A stretch of 64,000 bases of DNA, from the NCBI GenBank assembly GCA_013397845.1, contig VZTG01003228.1, forward strand, positions 84,328 to 148,327. Direction: 5' to 3'. A program made the translations under genes and the position numbers. Below the pieces are notes generated by a model, which ran no database searches, was not told where the DNA came from, and worked only from the letters and a program-made list of their open reading frames with translations. The DNA is from Melanocharis versteri. Its lineage: Eukaryota > Chordata > Aves > Passeriformes > Melanocharitidae. The stretch's first letter is position 1. The number at the start of each line of letters is the position of its first letter. Shown in pieces: positions 12,001-24,000 of the stretch.

Positions 12001-15000
12001 TCAGAAGCAACCCCCCAGCCTTGGCTTGGTGCTGGTGTTTTCTTGTGTCACATGAAGTCTCCGTAGGGAGCTGGCAGCGTCTCCAGGTTCCTGGGGTCCC
12101 CTTGGTTCTCCTGGGGGCATGGCTCCATGCAGTCCTAGTCAAACGTGGGGTGTTTGAGGTCAGGTTGTGCTGCTGGGAAGGGAAGACCTGAGCCAGATGG
12201 CAGCTAAGCCGCTTCCCAAGTGGGAAGGTCACCCTGGAGGAAAACATCAGCCTGCAAAGGATCTTTGCATGTTAAATGGCAGTTCTGGCCAGGTGAGCCA
12301 GCCAGGTGGGTTTGTTTGCCTCTCATAGCAGCCCAGCAAGTGCAGGGGTCCCCATGAAAGCAGACAGATTCTTGAGCCCTCTTGGCCTTGTGAAGTCCTT
12401 GTACTGGGGATGCTGGAGGTGGAAAAGTGGGATGAGGACTTGTGGGGCCCTTCCTCCTCCTCTATGGAACAAACTGGTGACAGCTCCTCAGCCTTTGTGC
12501 TCTGGGTATTTGCTCATTGGTATTGATGGGGTGCACTGAGAAACCACAGAGTGTTAAACAAAAAAAAAATCAGTAAAAAAAGCCCCTCCTTCAGGCAGAG
12601 TCACCTCTTCTTTTAGACTTATAAAGCAAAAATAGCACCAAAATAATCATGTCTCTGTGGAGTGGAGGAGCCATGTACAGCAATTACTGGGAGTCAGTGT
12701 GTGTGCAGTCAGAACTCACATGAAAGAGCATGTGATGCTCCTCTGCCGATGAGAGCAGGAGGATGAAGGTGGGAAGAGATGAAAGATTTTCTCGACCTTC
12801 GTAAAAAGAGCTGTGTCCAGGCTTGAGGCTCTTTAATATTTGATGTGCTGGAGCTGAGTTAATGGGAAGATGTGGGAATGATTTAGCATCTTGGAGGTGG
12901 CTGCACCGACTATTGCACTAATCTTGGAGGTTTGTGCTTGGGTCCTGTGAGGACAAGGTCTGGCGAGCAGATTGCATCTAAGTAAATTCCATTGACTTAT
13001 TAGCACTTCATAAATGGATAATTGCATGCAAATGTATGTTTTGCAATTATATTTAGCCAGAGAAGCACATGCAAAGGAAATGCTGTCAAAACTACTGCAA
13101 CGCAGCCAGCTGCAGCACACAGGGAGGCTTCCCATCTCCCTTGCTTTGGAACTGCTCCTCCCCATGGCTGCCGAGCCTGGAGCCAGCCCAGTGTAAACTC
13201 CAGCAGTGACCCCCACCAGCAACATGCCCAGGATGGTGATCCCACTTCTGGAGCCTGGTGGACCCCTGGCAGTGGCCCCTTCCACAGTGTGCCTGGGGAA
13301 GGACTGAGCGGGCAGGGCCAGGGTGCAAAGAATGCCCTGGACTTGCAGAAAACTTTAAACTCAGTTAGAATCAGTGCTGGGCTGGAGGGACAGAATGAGG
13401 CCGGGCTGAGTCTGTCAGTGGGTCAGTGCTGGATGGGTGTTAGCTGTGCACCCAGCAGAGTGCACGGCTGTGGCAGCTTCAAGAGTCATGGCTGGGCATG
13501 GCATGCCAGGAGAAGTGAGTTCTTGTGTTGCAGTGGGTCTTGTGCTGGGTTCCTGCTGGGAAGGATGAAGCCCCTTGCAGTGCCAGAGAACTGCAGGTGT
13601 GTGCCCAGGGATGGTGACAGGTCCCTGCTGCTGCCGCAGGTGGTGGCTGCCGCTGTCCCTGCCCGCCACCAGCTGCTGGAGTTGCCTGCTGGGATGGTGG
13701 CTGGGCCATGGTCTGCCCTTCCCTGGCCAGCCCGGGGACGGGTGGGAGATTTACAAAATCCAGCCAGTCCCAACGTCTCCCTGCTATCTCTGGCAAGCAG
13801 GCAGGAGCGCTTCCCTCTTCGTGGAAGGGCAGTTATCGCCCTGGCTGCCTGCCCACACCCAACCCTGCACCCACACTGCATCCTCCCAGCACGTCTCACA
13901 GCCTGCCTGGGACAGAGGAAGCTTTCACAGGAGGAGGAAGGTGCTGTCAGCTCAGAGGACTTGGAGTGTTTCAGCCATTTAATCTGGTAAGCCTTAGCTA
14001 TATAAAATTTCAGGGTGGGGGAACGGGTACTGGCACAGCTCCACTGATGCTCCCCCTCAGTATTTGACTCTATGCTTTCCTCTTAGCGGCCTGCTGCAGA
14101 TATTAGGGTTTATGTGAGGGTTTATTCCTGCAGAGGGTTTATGTGAGGGTTTATCCCTGCAGAGGGTTTTTGTGAGGGTTTATCCCTGCAGAAAGCCCAG
14201 CCGTGGAGCGGAGGAGCTGCGCTGGGATGTGGCGGTGCCAGCGCCGCTCCCCGCTGACGTTGGAGGTGGCGCAGCGCCGCGTTCTCCTGAGTGCCGCCCC
14301 GTCCATATGTTAAAATGTTGTTGTTGCTGTCAGACAGCCTTCCCATATTTAAAGCTAGATTATCCACAATTACATCTGCCCAGAGGACTGAGCAGCCCCA
14401 CGTGGGTCTATTTTTAGCTCTGTCTCAGAACTAATAAACTGTGCTGGTTTTTCCTCCTGCCATATTTATAGCCTGTCAGGCTGGGAGCTGTTTGCAGTCG
14501 GAGGGTGGTTGCTCGGAGAACAGCCACCTTCTGAGAGCAAATATTGTCGCGATGGGTGGAGGGAGCCACGATGGCTGCGGTGATTGAGGCACCATCTGCC
14601 TGAGGGTTCACTCCCTGCCTGCAGGAGTCACAGACATCACCCAGGCAGGGTTTGGAGGGGTTCTTGCCGCGCTCGGCGTGGCTGCTGGCTTCCCCTTGCT
14701 CCTGGCCATGTGCCCACTGGCCTCCCTTCGGCCGTGGACATGTGCCCGCTCGCCGCCAGGGTGGGTGTGATTTGGGGACCGTGAGCAGCCCCATCTCCGC
14801 CGAGCCAAGGAGCCCAGAGCAGTGTAGGCAGTGCCGGCGTGGCAGTGCAGGCATTCTGCCAAAGCCTGTGGTTTGTTCCTGATGATAATTTCGTTAATTA
14901 CTGTACCGCTCCCGCCGGCTGTCGCTTTTCCTGCGAGTTGGCAGGGTCCTGGCGTCCTGCCGCCGGCCGGCGCCGCCGAGCCCCGCGGTCCGGCAGGGAC

Positions 15001-18000
15001 GGGCGGCCACTGGCACCCAGCGGCATTCCCGTGCCACGGGAAGGCTTGGTGCTGGCAGGGCCACGGCCCTGGTCTGGAAATGGCCCTCTCCATCTCTGCT
15101 ATTTTATTTCCAGTGGGGCTTGTGATGCTCTCAGTGACCCGTACAATATCCAAGGAACTCACATCTTCCAAAGCCTGTTGTGAAAACATGGCTCATCTCA
15201 GGCTCCCACCCAGAAGAGATATGTAGAGGTTTGACAGGTACTGGAATAGGTCAGAGCTATATTCTGAGTCTCTGTGAAGTCTCAAAGGTCAGTCCTTTCA
15301 GGCACTGTCCTGTCTCATTCCTCTCAAATGTTACCGGTGTCACACCAGGGACCATGACAGCTCCTTTCTCCTACAACAGCGTAGTGTTAATCCTTTCCAG
15401 CTTGGAATGCAGAGTCCACTTTCTAAAGCCCTGACAAGCTGATCTGGGTCTCTTTTTCCTGATCATTGATGAGGTTGCACTATGTGAGGTGATTTGAAGA
15501 GGAAGATGGTGGGTCTGCAGCTGAAAAATGCTTCATTTTCCGTCTTTTCTTATTTGGAGCGAGAGGCAAGGAAAAAGCTGTAGAGCAGCAGAAACCCTTG
15601 GATGTGATTGACTTCAGCACGTTCCCTGTAGTATGGATGTGTCAGAGATAATACCTGTGTTTTAGCTTCACAAATTACATGTCTTTTAATGCTTTCACAT
15701 CAAACAAGGTGTGTGAGGGAGGCGGGTAATTGAGACGGTGTCATCTCCGGAAGAGTGGCTGGGGCCCGGGCGCTGCTGCTCCGGCTGCCACCCCCTGTGG
15801 CACTGGGACCTGCTCCGTGACCCCCCCGCTGCCCACCACCTCCTCCCACATCCCTCGCAGCATCCTTGGGAAGGGCATTGCTCCATTGAGGTTAAAGTTT
15901 GGGCCTAATCCTGAGCTTCCTGGCTGGATTCCAGTGGTGATTGGTTGGGATAGTGGCTTCAGGGATGGCCTTTGCTCTCTATGGGAAATGGAGGAAGGAC
16001 CAGGGGCTGAGCAGGGTGCTGGTGCTGCTGGAAGCATTGGGCAAGTGGTGCATGTTAGCAGCTGTGCATCCCAAATCTGGCTTTATTAGTGATGTTACTG
16101 ATCAATGGTGACATTTAACTCACTGATTTGCTAGTAAAATTCAGAGGATCTGCTCATGCTGTAAAGACTAATTTCCTCTGCTGATTTGATCTAATTTAAT
16201 TGGATGATGAAGTCTTGGAGCTCATCTCTTCAGGAGGCCTGTGTTCACAGGGAGAAATACCCCAAATTATCAGGAATACGATTTCCATGTAATTGTGCTG
16301 CTGTCATGGCCATGACTACCTCGTTCTGTGTCAGCTGTGCTGCGGCTGATGCTGCCCCCAGTCACACAGCCGGGCTGCTGGGCAGGGGGAGCCCAAAGGT
16401 GACTCACTTGGGCTGTCGCAGAAAAGCGTTTGGCTCACAACCAAATGGCACACAATGGATGGGAGAGGTGTGCGAGAGACTCCTTGTACCCGCAGCTTGC
16501 TTTGTTCCTGATAAATGAGTCTTGGAAAACCACCCACTCGTGCATTCATGTGTTGGTGGTGCGGTCAGTGTTCCAGGCTCCTGTCACTGATGCTCTTGGG
16601 TCACTGCTCTTTGGTGGCTTTCTTGAGGTTCTTGGCCTGGCTGCAGCTCTGGTCTTACCCCCTTTGGAGCTGGTCTGGTTGAGTGTGTCTGTCACACACG
16701 GTGCTTGGCATCACCTGCACACGCTGCAGCCAGGAGCCATTTCACTGGGATGTTCTGGAGACCGTGTGCCCTCGAGCAGGGGCAGCCTGGGGTGCACAGG
16801 GACGAGCTGCTTCCAGCACCTTCCTTAGCTGTGCTCCTCAGCATCTGCTCTGCCCCGGGGAGGGTGACAAGACCCACCTGACCTCAGCTGCTTTCTGCAG
16901 CGAGAGTTCTTTCATTTTTGTTCTTTTGTTGTGGCTTTGACCACTCTTCCTGCCTATTGCTCTGGGGGGCTGGAAATTGTGCTGGGGAGATGGACCGTCA
17001 CAGGGCAGGCAGAAGGTCAATGCTTCGCTGCACTTGTCACAGGGATGGGCTCTGGACAGGGCAAGCCCGCGGCCTGTGTGCTCCTCCTTGAGCTCAGCAG
17101 GTAAATTTCTCCTTTCTTGCGCTTCAGCCCTGTTCCTCTGTACAGGAGCCCTCGGGGCTGGGGCACTGCTGTGCCGGGGGACCTTGCCAACGTGTGGGGT
17201 GGGAGCTGGGGAGCTGGGGCTGCCCCACGCCTCGGCACACATCGCTCCAGTCTCTCAGAACTGACGTGGTGTCGGGGTGGCTGGTGGCGTGTCACACCCA
17301 TCTCGCACCGTTTCTGGGGAGATAAGCTCACTGTGCTCTGTCTCTCATTGCCTGCATGGAAGAGCTGGCTCTGTGCTTTCCTGGGATTTCCTTCATGTCT
17401 TTCTAACTGAAGCCATAAAATAAATTTCTAATCAGATTACTTGGGGCTGGATGTAATGTAATCTAAAGCTCTATTTCTTGTGATACTTCTCTAGAAGTGG
17501 ATGCCCTCTTATCCTCTTCCTGCAGCACTGATTGAAACACTGTAATCACTTTCTCCCTCATTTGCAAGCTCCCGAATCCATTTCTGCCATGCCAGGGAAA
17601 TCGGGATGTGACTGCTCCTTTGCAGGGAAACAGTTACTATTTTTGGGTTTCGGGCCATGTTGCATTGTCTCCTTTTGTTCCTCTCCGGCTCCCAGTCCCC
17701 GGTGCTGGCGCAGCTGCCCCATCCCAGCTCTCCCACCTGGGCAGTGCAGGTGCCCGTGCTCAGGGGGGAGGCAGTGCCCGGAGGGGCTCTGGGTGAGTGC
17801 CTGCGGCAGTGGTGGAGGGTCCCGAGGTGGTGGGGAAGGGCCCCAGATCTCTGCAGCTCAGGCACGGCTCCTGGGGATGGGCTGGCCGTGCCTCCAGCCC
17901 GGCTGTGGCAAATGCCTGGCATAGCTGATGTATTTCTGGCGCTGTCCCTCATAAGCGAGGGAACCAGAAATATCTCCTGCCCAGGGAGGCACAGGGGGTG

Positions 18001-21000
18001 GCAGAGACTCATCCTGCACTGTCTGATGAGGCAGTGCCGTGGCTCTGGCCAGAGAAGCCCTGAGTCACCCGAGCTGGGCTCAGCTGTGCCTGCAGCTCAG
18101 GTGTGAACACGGGGCTGGGTCCTCTGCAGGTGCAAAGGCCCCTGCAGGTGGCTGAAAGACTGATGGGCTGCTCACCCATGGGGAGTTTCATCTCTAAGCA
18201 GCATCAATACAAAAGCTGAAGTTATTACCTAAATTAATGACTTCATAATAATATTAATAGTGTCATTTATTCACAGCAGATTCAGTACTCCTAGGGATAA
18301 AGGCTCAATCTTGTCTCAGTCTGGTGTTTTCAGATCTTTCCTAGCAGAGTGTCCAGACGGCCACCAGGTGATGTATTAATCATGGTGTGTAATTGTCCTG
18401 ACCTGTCATGCGCTCCCTCCAGCCCCTTGGGCTTCCCAGTTCGCTGCCAAACTGCTCTCTCTGAAGCAGAAATGTCAGTGCATTTTTTGAGACATATTTA
18501 TTTCTTCATAAAACAGGGGCAACTGCTTACCCTGGAGGTGATTTAGTCACGGAAGGGGTGATACTGATGTTTTAAAGGAAGGATGGGGACTTGGAGTCTC
18601 TTGAACTGCAGTGTTCTGTCTTAGGAGATGCCCTTTGGGACATCTGGAGAGCTTCTGGGGGTGCTGGCCCTGACAGGGCATCCCTACTGCAAACATTCAG
18701 GAAGGTGATGGATGCTTTGGTGGCATCACTGCAGGAACAGGAGGTTGGATGGAGCTGGAGGGGGAGAGGCATGGGGAAGACAGGCAGGGGCAGGAGCTTT
18801 CAGATGCACCAGCCCTGCCACCTTGTTTGCCCTCCTAGGCATCCCTGTCATCCTGCCCTGGTCCATCCTGGAGCAGCTACCAGATAGCAGAACCTAAGAA
18901 ATACAGGGCAGGTTCTGCAGGGCCTGTCACAGCCAGAGGTGATGTCCTGTGGAGCAGGAGGTCCTGGTTCCTTTTAGCTGTGAGAGCATCCAGCCCTCCT
19001 AGGAACCCATAGCCCCCCAGCCCACCTCAGCCCCTCACCATCTATTATCTTGCCCTCAGCCTGTAAGTTACAAATCAGCTGCAATGAGTCCAGGAGCAAT
19101 TACTTCCATTGTGGGCTGGGCCATACTTGGGTGGAGAGGGAACCTGACTGAGTTTCTGCTCAAAGTGTTTGTCTATTTCCAAACAGGAGAGAATTGAACA
19201 TCTTTAAAAATCAATACAAAGCCACTTCAGCATAAACCAAGAGGAGATTAATACTTAACTTGTCTGGAATAGGGGAGGGGAGACGTGGAAAATGTCTCCA
19301 GAGAGGGAGACTAATGAAATTTGAATCTGCCTGTTCAATGCAAGAGGTAAAAGATTTAAAATTAACCTCCCTCCCCCTCCATTAAGTGGAAACTAAATGA
19401 GGTGCTGGAGAGTTGGTATAATTTGGCACAGAAATAGGATCTAATTTCTTTTTTTTTTTCTATGCCTGAGAAATTTGTCAGACTGATAGCTTCAGCTTGA
19501 AGGAAAGCAGACAGGTATTTTCTGCAGGAAGAGATCTGTTGATCCCCCAAAAACTTTATAGAAAGTCTTGGCAGTGCAGGTAGCACCCAGGTTTAGCAGG
19601 ATGCATTCCTCTTACCCACTTTCATTCTCTCACCACCATTCACAGTTTGGCATCATCTGATGTTGTTCTGAGGAGACGGAAATACATTTCAGAATTTTCA
19701 GAGGATGAGTTGGACTTTTTCCTGTGGGGAAGTGGGTACCTCGGCATCTGTCTGTTGGAATTGCTGCTGCCTCAGTCTCCCCAGGGACCTCAAGATCTGG
19801 TGAAATACAAAAATACTGATCTGGGGTTTAAGTTTGGGTCTTGACTCTCTGGAGTGCTCCACATGCACAGTGTAGGTCGGGATGGGTGCTGTGGTGACAC
19901 TGAAACGCTGTCTGGTTCATCTGGGGTGAATCCATGTGGTGTGTTGACAGAAATAACATCACGCCTGTTTTTATCTGACTTACAGTGGGATATGGAAAGA
20001 GATTACGGCAATGATAGGGGTTTTGTTGTTGAATTTAAACAATCCATCTGATTAGAGATTCTGCTGAAACGTTTAGATAGAGAAGGCCAGGACTGAGGTT
20101 ATGTTGATCTCCTTAAGGGTGGTAGACAAGAGGGTGACAGGCAGGGGACGTGGGTGAAGCAGGAGTGTGACAGGCAGGACGAGGCAGCAGGAGCGGCTGT
20201 TCCCTGCCAGATGTGGTCTGTGGCCTCTGCAAGCTGTTTCTCCTGAGCAAACACATTTATTACAGCCTTTGCCAGGGGAGCCCCATGCATTGTTAATGAT
20301 TGACTGCCCCAGCTGGGGGTTTCCAGGCAGCTCCTGCTCCGTGCTGGGCTCTTGCTCTGTGGGTGCCTGTGGGAGCAGGGGGCCTTTCTCGCCATCTTTC
20401 CCTGGGAGGTGCTCAGGTCCCACTTGGATGGATAGTGGATGTGGTTGCCTGCAGCCTGTGTGCCCCCCAGCAGATTCCTGTTTGTGGCAAGGTCCCCCCA
20501 AAACCCTGACCTGGCTGTGAGACTTGGTGGAGCAGCTGCCCCAGGGGCCCTGCACCTCACTGCCGGAGGGGTTCTGCCCTCCCTGCTCTAAGCCCAGGTT
20601 AAACCCACCTAGGGCAGTGGGCTTGACCAGATTTGGGAGCATTGTTTCAACTGTTCCTAAGGGCTGCAGGGACGCGGAGAACCAGTGGGTTTGGGCAGGT
20701 TCCCCTGTCGTGTCCTGTGCTGGGTGGATATTCTCATATGTGTTCCCACTCCTGCTGGCAGTATGGATGGTGCTTTCTTCCCTCGGACTAGGAAGTTGCT
20801 CAGAGTGCTGTAGCTTGACCTGTGTCTAATTCCTGTGAAAATTAAACTGGCAGAGGAGAAAGGTGACATAAGAGGGGCAGAGGGACCTGGGTGTTTAATC
20901 ACCACGGCAACAAGGACTTCCAGGGAAAGGTGTTGAGGTGAGAAGTAGATAATTTACAGTTTACTTAATAAAAAGAGAACTCTTATTTCCTGGAGGGAAA

Positions 21001-24000
21001 TGTGTGTCAGCTGCCGGTGTGAGGGACAGGCTCGAGGCCCCGTGCTGTCCCGCTGCTGCAGCCTGGGCTCGGGGGGGAGGGATGCTCGGCCCTGGCAGAG
21101 GGATGGCTCCGCCGCGGGCAGCCGGGTCCCCGGGCCCCTGACTGCTCGGAGCTCCGCCCGCCCGCAGNCGGTCCCGGCGCGCGGGGGTGCGGGCGGCCGT
21201 GGTGCTGATCGGGCTCCTGCACCGCTCCCGGCAGAGCAGCGAGAGAAGGTGACGCCGCGGGGAGCCGGGGAGCGCTCGGTACCGGCGGGCNGGGGGGCCG
21301 GCGGCGGTACCGGGAGCTGGAAAACGGGCGCTGGGATAATCGTGACCCGCTCGCGGTGTGCGCTGTGAGCCGGAGCGGTGCCGGGGCCGGGCAGCAGGCA
21401 CCGGCATAACCGTGACCCGCTCGCGGTGTGCGCTGTGCTGGCGGCGGTGCCGGGAGCCGGGCACCGGAATAACCGAGACCGCTCCGGGCGCGTGTGTGTG
21501 CGGGGGCCGCGCTCCCGGGCCAGGTGAGCCCCGACACCCGCTGCCGCTGCACGACCGGGAGGCAGCGCGGTCCTCAGGGCCCCCTCGGGCTCCCGTGCAG
21601 GCAGAACTGCTGGAACTCGGCTCCGCAGCTTTGTCTGCGCCGGGAACAGCTGACGAACGGTTTCATCTTTCATTGCCGAAACCACGGGCTGTACTTCGTG
21701 TTCAACNCACACCCACGCCCCCCCGGCCTGAGGGGAGGGGGGCAGAGCTGCCGCTGTTCCGCAGCCGCTCCCGCGGGGCTCCGTTACCGGCCCCGCGCTC
21801 GTTACNCTGGCGGCGGTGCCGGGAGCCGGGCACCGGAATAACCGAGACCGCTCCGGGCGCGTGTGTGTGCGGGGGCCGCGCTCCCGGGCCAGGTGAGCCC
21901 CGACACCCGCTGCCGCTGCACGACCGGGAGGCAGCGCGGTCCTCAGGGCCCCCTCGGGCTCCCGTGCAGGCAGAACTGCTGGAACTCGGCTCCGCAGCTT
22001 TGTCTGCGCCGGGAACAGCTGACGAACGGTTTCATCTTTCATTGCCGAAACCACGGGCTGTACTTCGTGTTCAACTTTGTGCCGTAGGAAATGGCCTGTT
22101 TGCAGTGCTGTGCGAACTGGCATCTGCTCCGCGGGCGCCGCTCCCCCCGCTCCGCACGGGAGTTGCTGTTGGCTTCAGAGATTGACCCCGCGCTGATCTA
22201 TGCGGACTGCCCCGGGCAGGGAGTTTTCTCCTCCAGGACTCTGCTGCTCTGGCAACTTCGGTGTTAAAAATAGTCAGAAATATGCCTCCGAACCTCACAG
22301 TGTGTGTACCTCTGGTTCAGGGTGGAAGCAACATGGGCACTGCTGCAGACTGAGGGTTTTTTTGTTTCTTTCTTTTTTCTTGGTTCAATTTGTGATTTTG
22401 TACCAAACTCGAATGAAGAATTGATTATTTGGAATCGTTATTGTAAAATATTCTCCCGCTCCCTAATCTGTAAGCATGAAAAATCAGAGTGAGGCAACTG
22501 AGGATGAAGCTTTTTGTCCACCATCAGTTGTGGATTGCAGGGTTCATACCCCATTTTTCAGTGCTGCTGGCATAGGGACTTTGCCTTGGACAGCTGGTGC
22601 TGTGGACAGCAGGATTTCAGTGATGCGCTGGAGACTGGACATTGGTGTTCCTGGGGAGTTCATGTGTCGCTGTTGCTGTTTTGGGATATTTTCTTCTCCC
22701 TTGCTGGGGTATGAGGTAGATCATCACAGCGGAAGAGTTGGAAAAAACCAACCTGCAGGTCCTGGATGAGCAGCAGTAATGGATGCTCACTTGAGCTGAG
22801 CCGTGGCTGGGCTCCCTGTGCCACGCTCCCTGGCTGGAATGCAGGGTGTGGGGACTGCACTGGGGCTCCCTGGTGGGCTTGACTCTTCCTGCCCCTGCTG
22901 TTGCTCCTTGGGTTTGGTCTTGTTTATCCCAGGCCCGTGCTAGCCATAGCTCTGCCCTTGGACCATGGGCTCCGGCTACCGGCTGGCAAGAGTTGGAGGG
23001 GCTGGCTGAGGGTGACCTGAAGTGTCTTCTCCTGCTTTTGTGTGTGGTAGGGGACCCCCGTGTGTGGGGATTGTCTGAGTGAGAGTGACGCTGGTGGGGG
23101 CCCAAATGATGCTCTGGATGTTGTACCCACTGAAACTCGTTGGCCAATCCTGCATTTGCCTCAAGGGTAGGGAGTGCTTTCCTAGTCACACCAAGCAAGA
23201 CTTTGCCAAAGAGTTGTCTTTCCCCCAGGTACCAGGTTTCTATGAATGAGCTCAGCATGATACTGGAGTGCTTAGGAAAAAACCTGGCTCTGAACTTGCG
23301 CAGGAATCTGCCCCATGATGTGTGAGCCTGGTTTTCCTTTTTATTTTTTTTCCCCAGCATCATGTTGTGCACAAAACGTCTCAGTGCGCCTCTTGCTGCA
23401 GGGTTTACTGAGTACAACAAGAGTCACACAGACATCTCAAGGGGAGAACAAGACCCTGAGGAGGATTTTTTCTGTCTGCTGTGGACTGAGGAGCCTCCAT
23501 GAGAGCAATTGCAAGAATTCAAGCGGTGCTTTACGGTGGTTGTTTCATCTTATGCAAGCTGCCAGGGCCATCAAAGTGACATAATCTGCAGGAAAAGGAA
23601 GGGACTGCTAGCGGCATCGTCAAAAGGGACTCTGTTCCTCCACCTGCTCCTATTTGCTTTTTTCCCCTCCTACATTCAGTCTTTGTTCTGCATTTGCAAT
23701 TGAATTTTGCTTTCCATGAGCCATATGCAAGCCTGGCAGAATCGGTGGCAGCTGCAGAGTCCGTGGTGGCCCATGTCCCTCCCTTGTTAGCAACCCAGCA
23801 AAGTGCAGTGCAACGCGGCAGGCTCCCCTCGCAGAGCTGGGTGGTGCTTACCTGCCCCTCCACCTGCAGTCTTCTCCCCTGTGCCTCCCCTGCACACTCA
23901 GCTGGAGGGGAGGAGCAGGGAGGCCTGGAGGGGTGGCTGCTGCTGGGGGCTCCTCCTTGCTCCTGTTCTGGTCTGAAAGCCTGGGATTTGGAACTGTATT

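Larger units (their letters stand above)
20990..22190 (+). promoter_or_regulatory. RAP1GAP2: Intronic CpG island, candidate alternative RAP1GAP2 promoter
   Basis: About 1.2 kb of very GC- and CpG-rich sequence lies inside the 20-kb intron. It contains a consensus 5' splice site CAG|GTGAGC at 21521-21529, repeated at 21890-21898 in the duplicated copy. I see no ATG in the ~200 bp upstream of that donor, so a first exon here would be non-coding and would splice to a downstream exon; the ATG at 29097-29099 or ATGs in the next exon could then start translation. About 370 bp of the island appear to be assembly redundancy. Transcription is inferred, not shown. Confidence 0.5.

Noticed and set aside
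14105..14191. Possible CRISPR-like array
   Set aside because: The 29-bp units are contiguous with no unique spacers and the locus is in a vertebrate intron; it is a minisatellite.
20954..22123. 389-codon open frame on the minus strand with an internal repeated block
   Set aside because: Its apparent repeat is the 269-bp assembly duplication, it spans four n characters, and the frame is a by-product of CpG-island composition.
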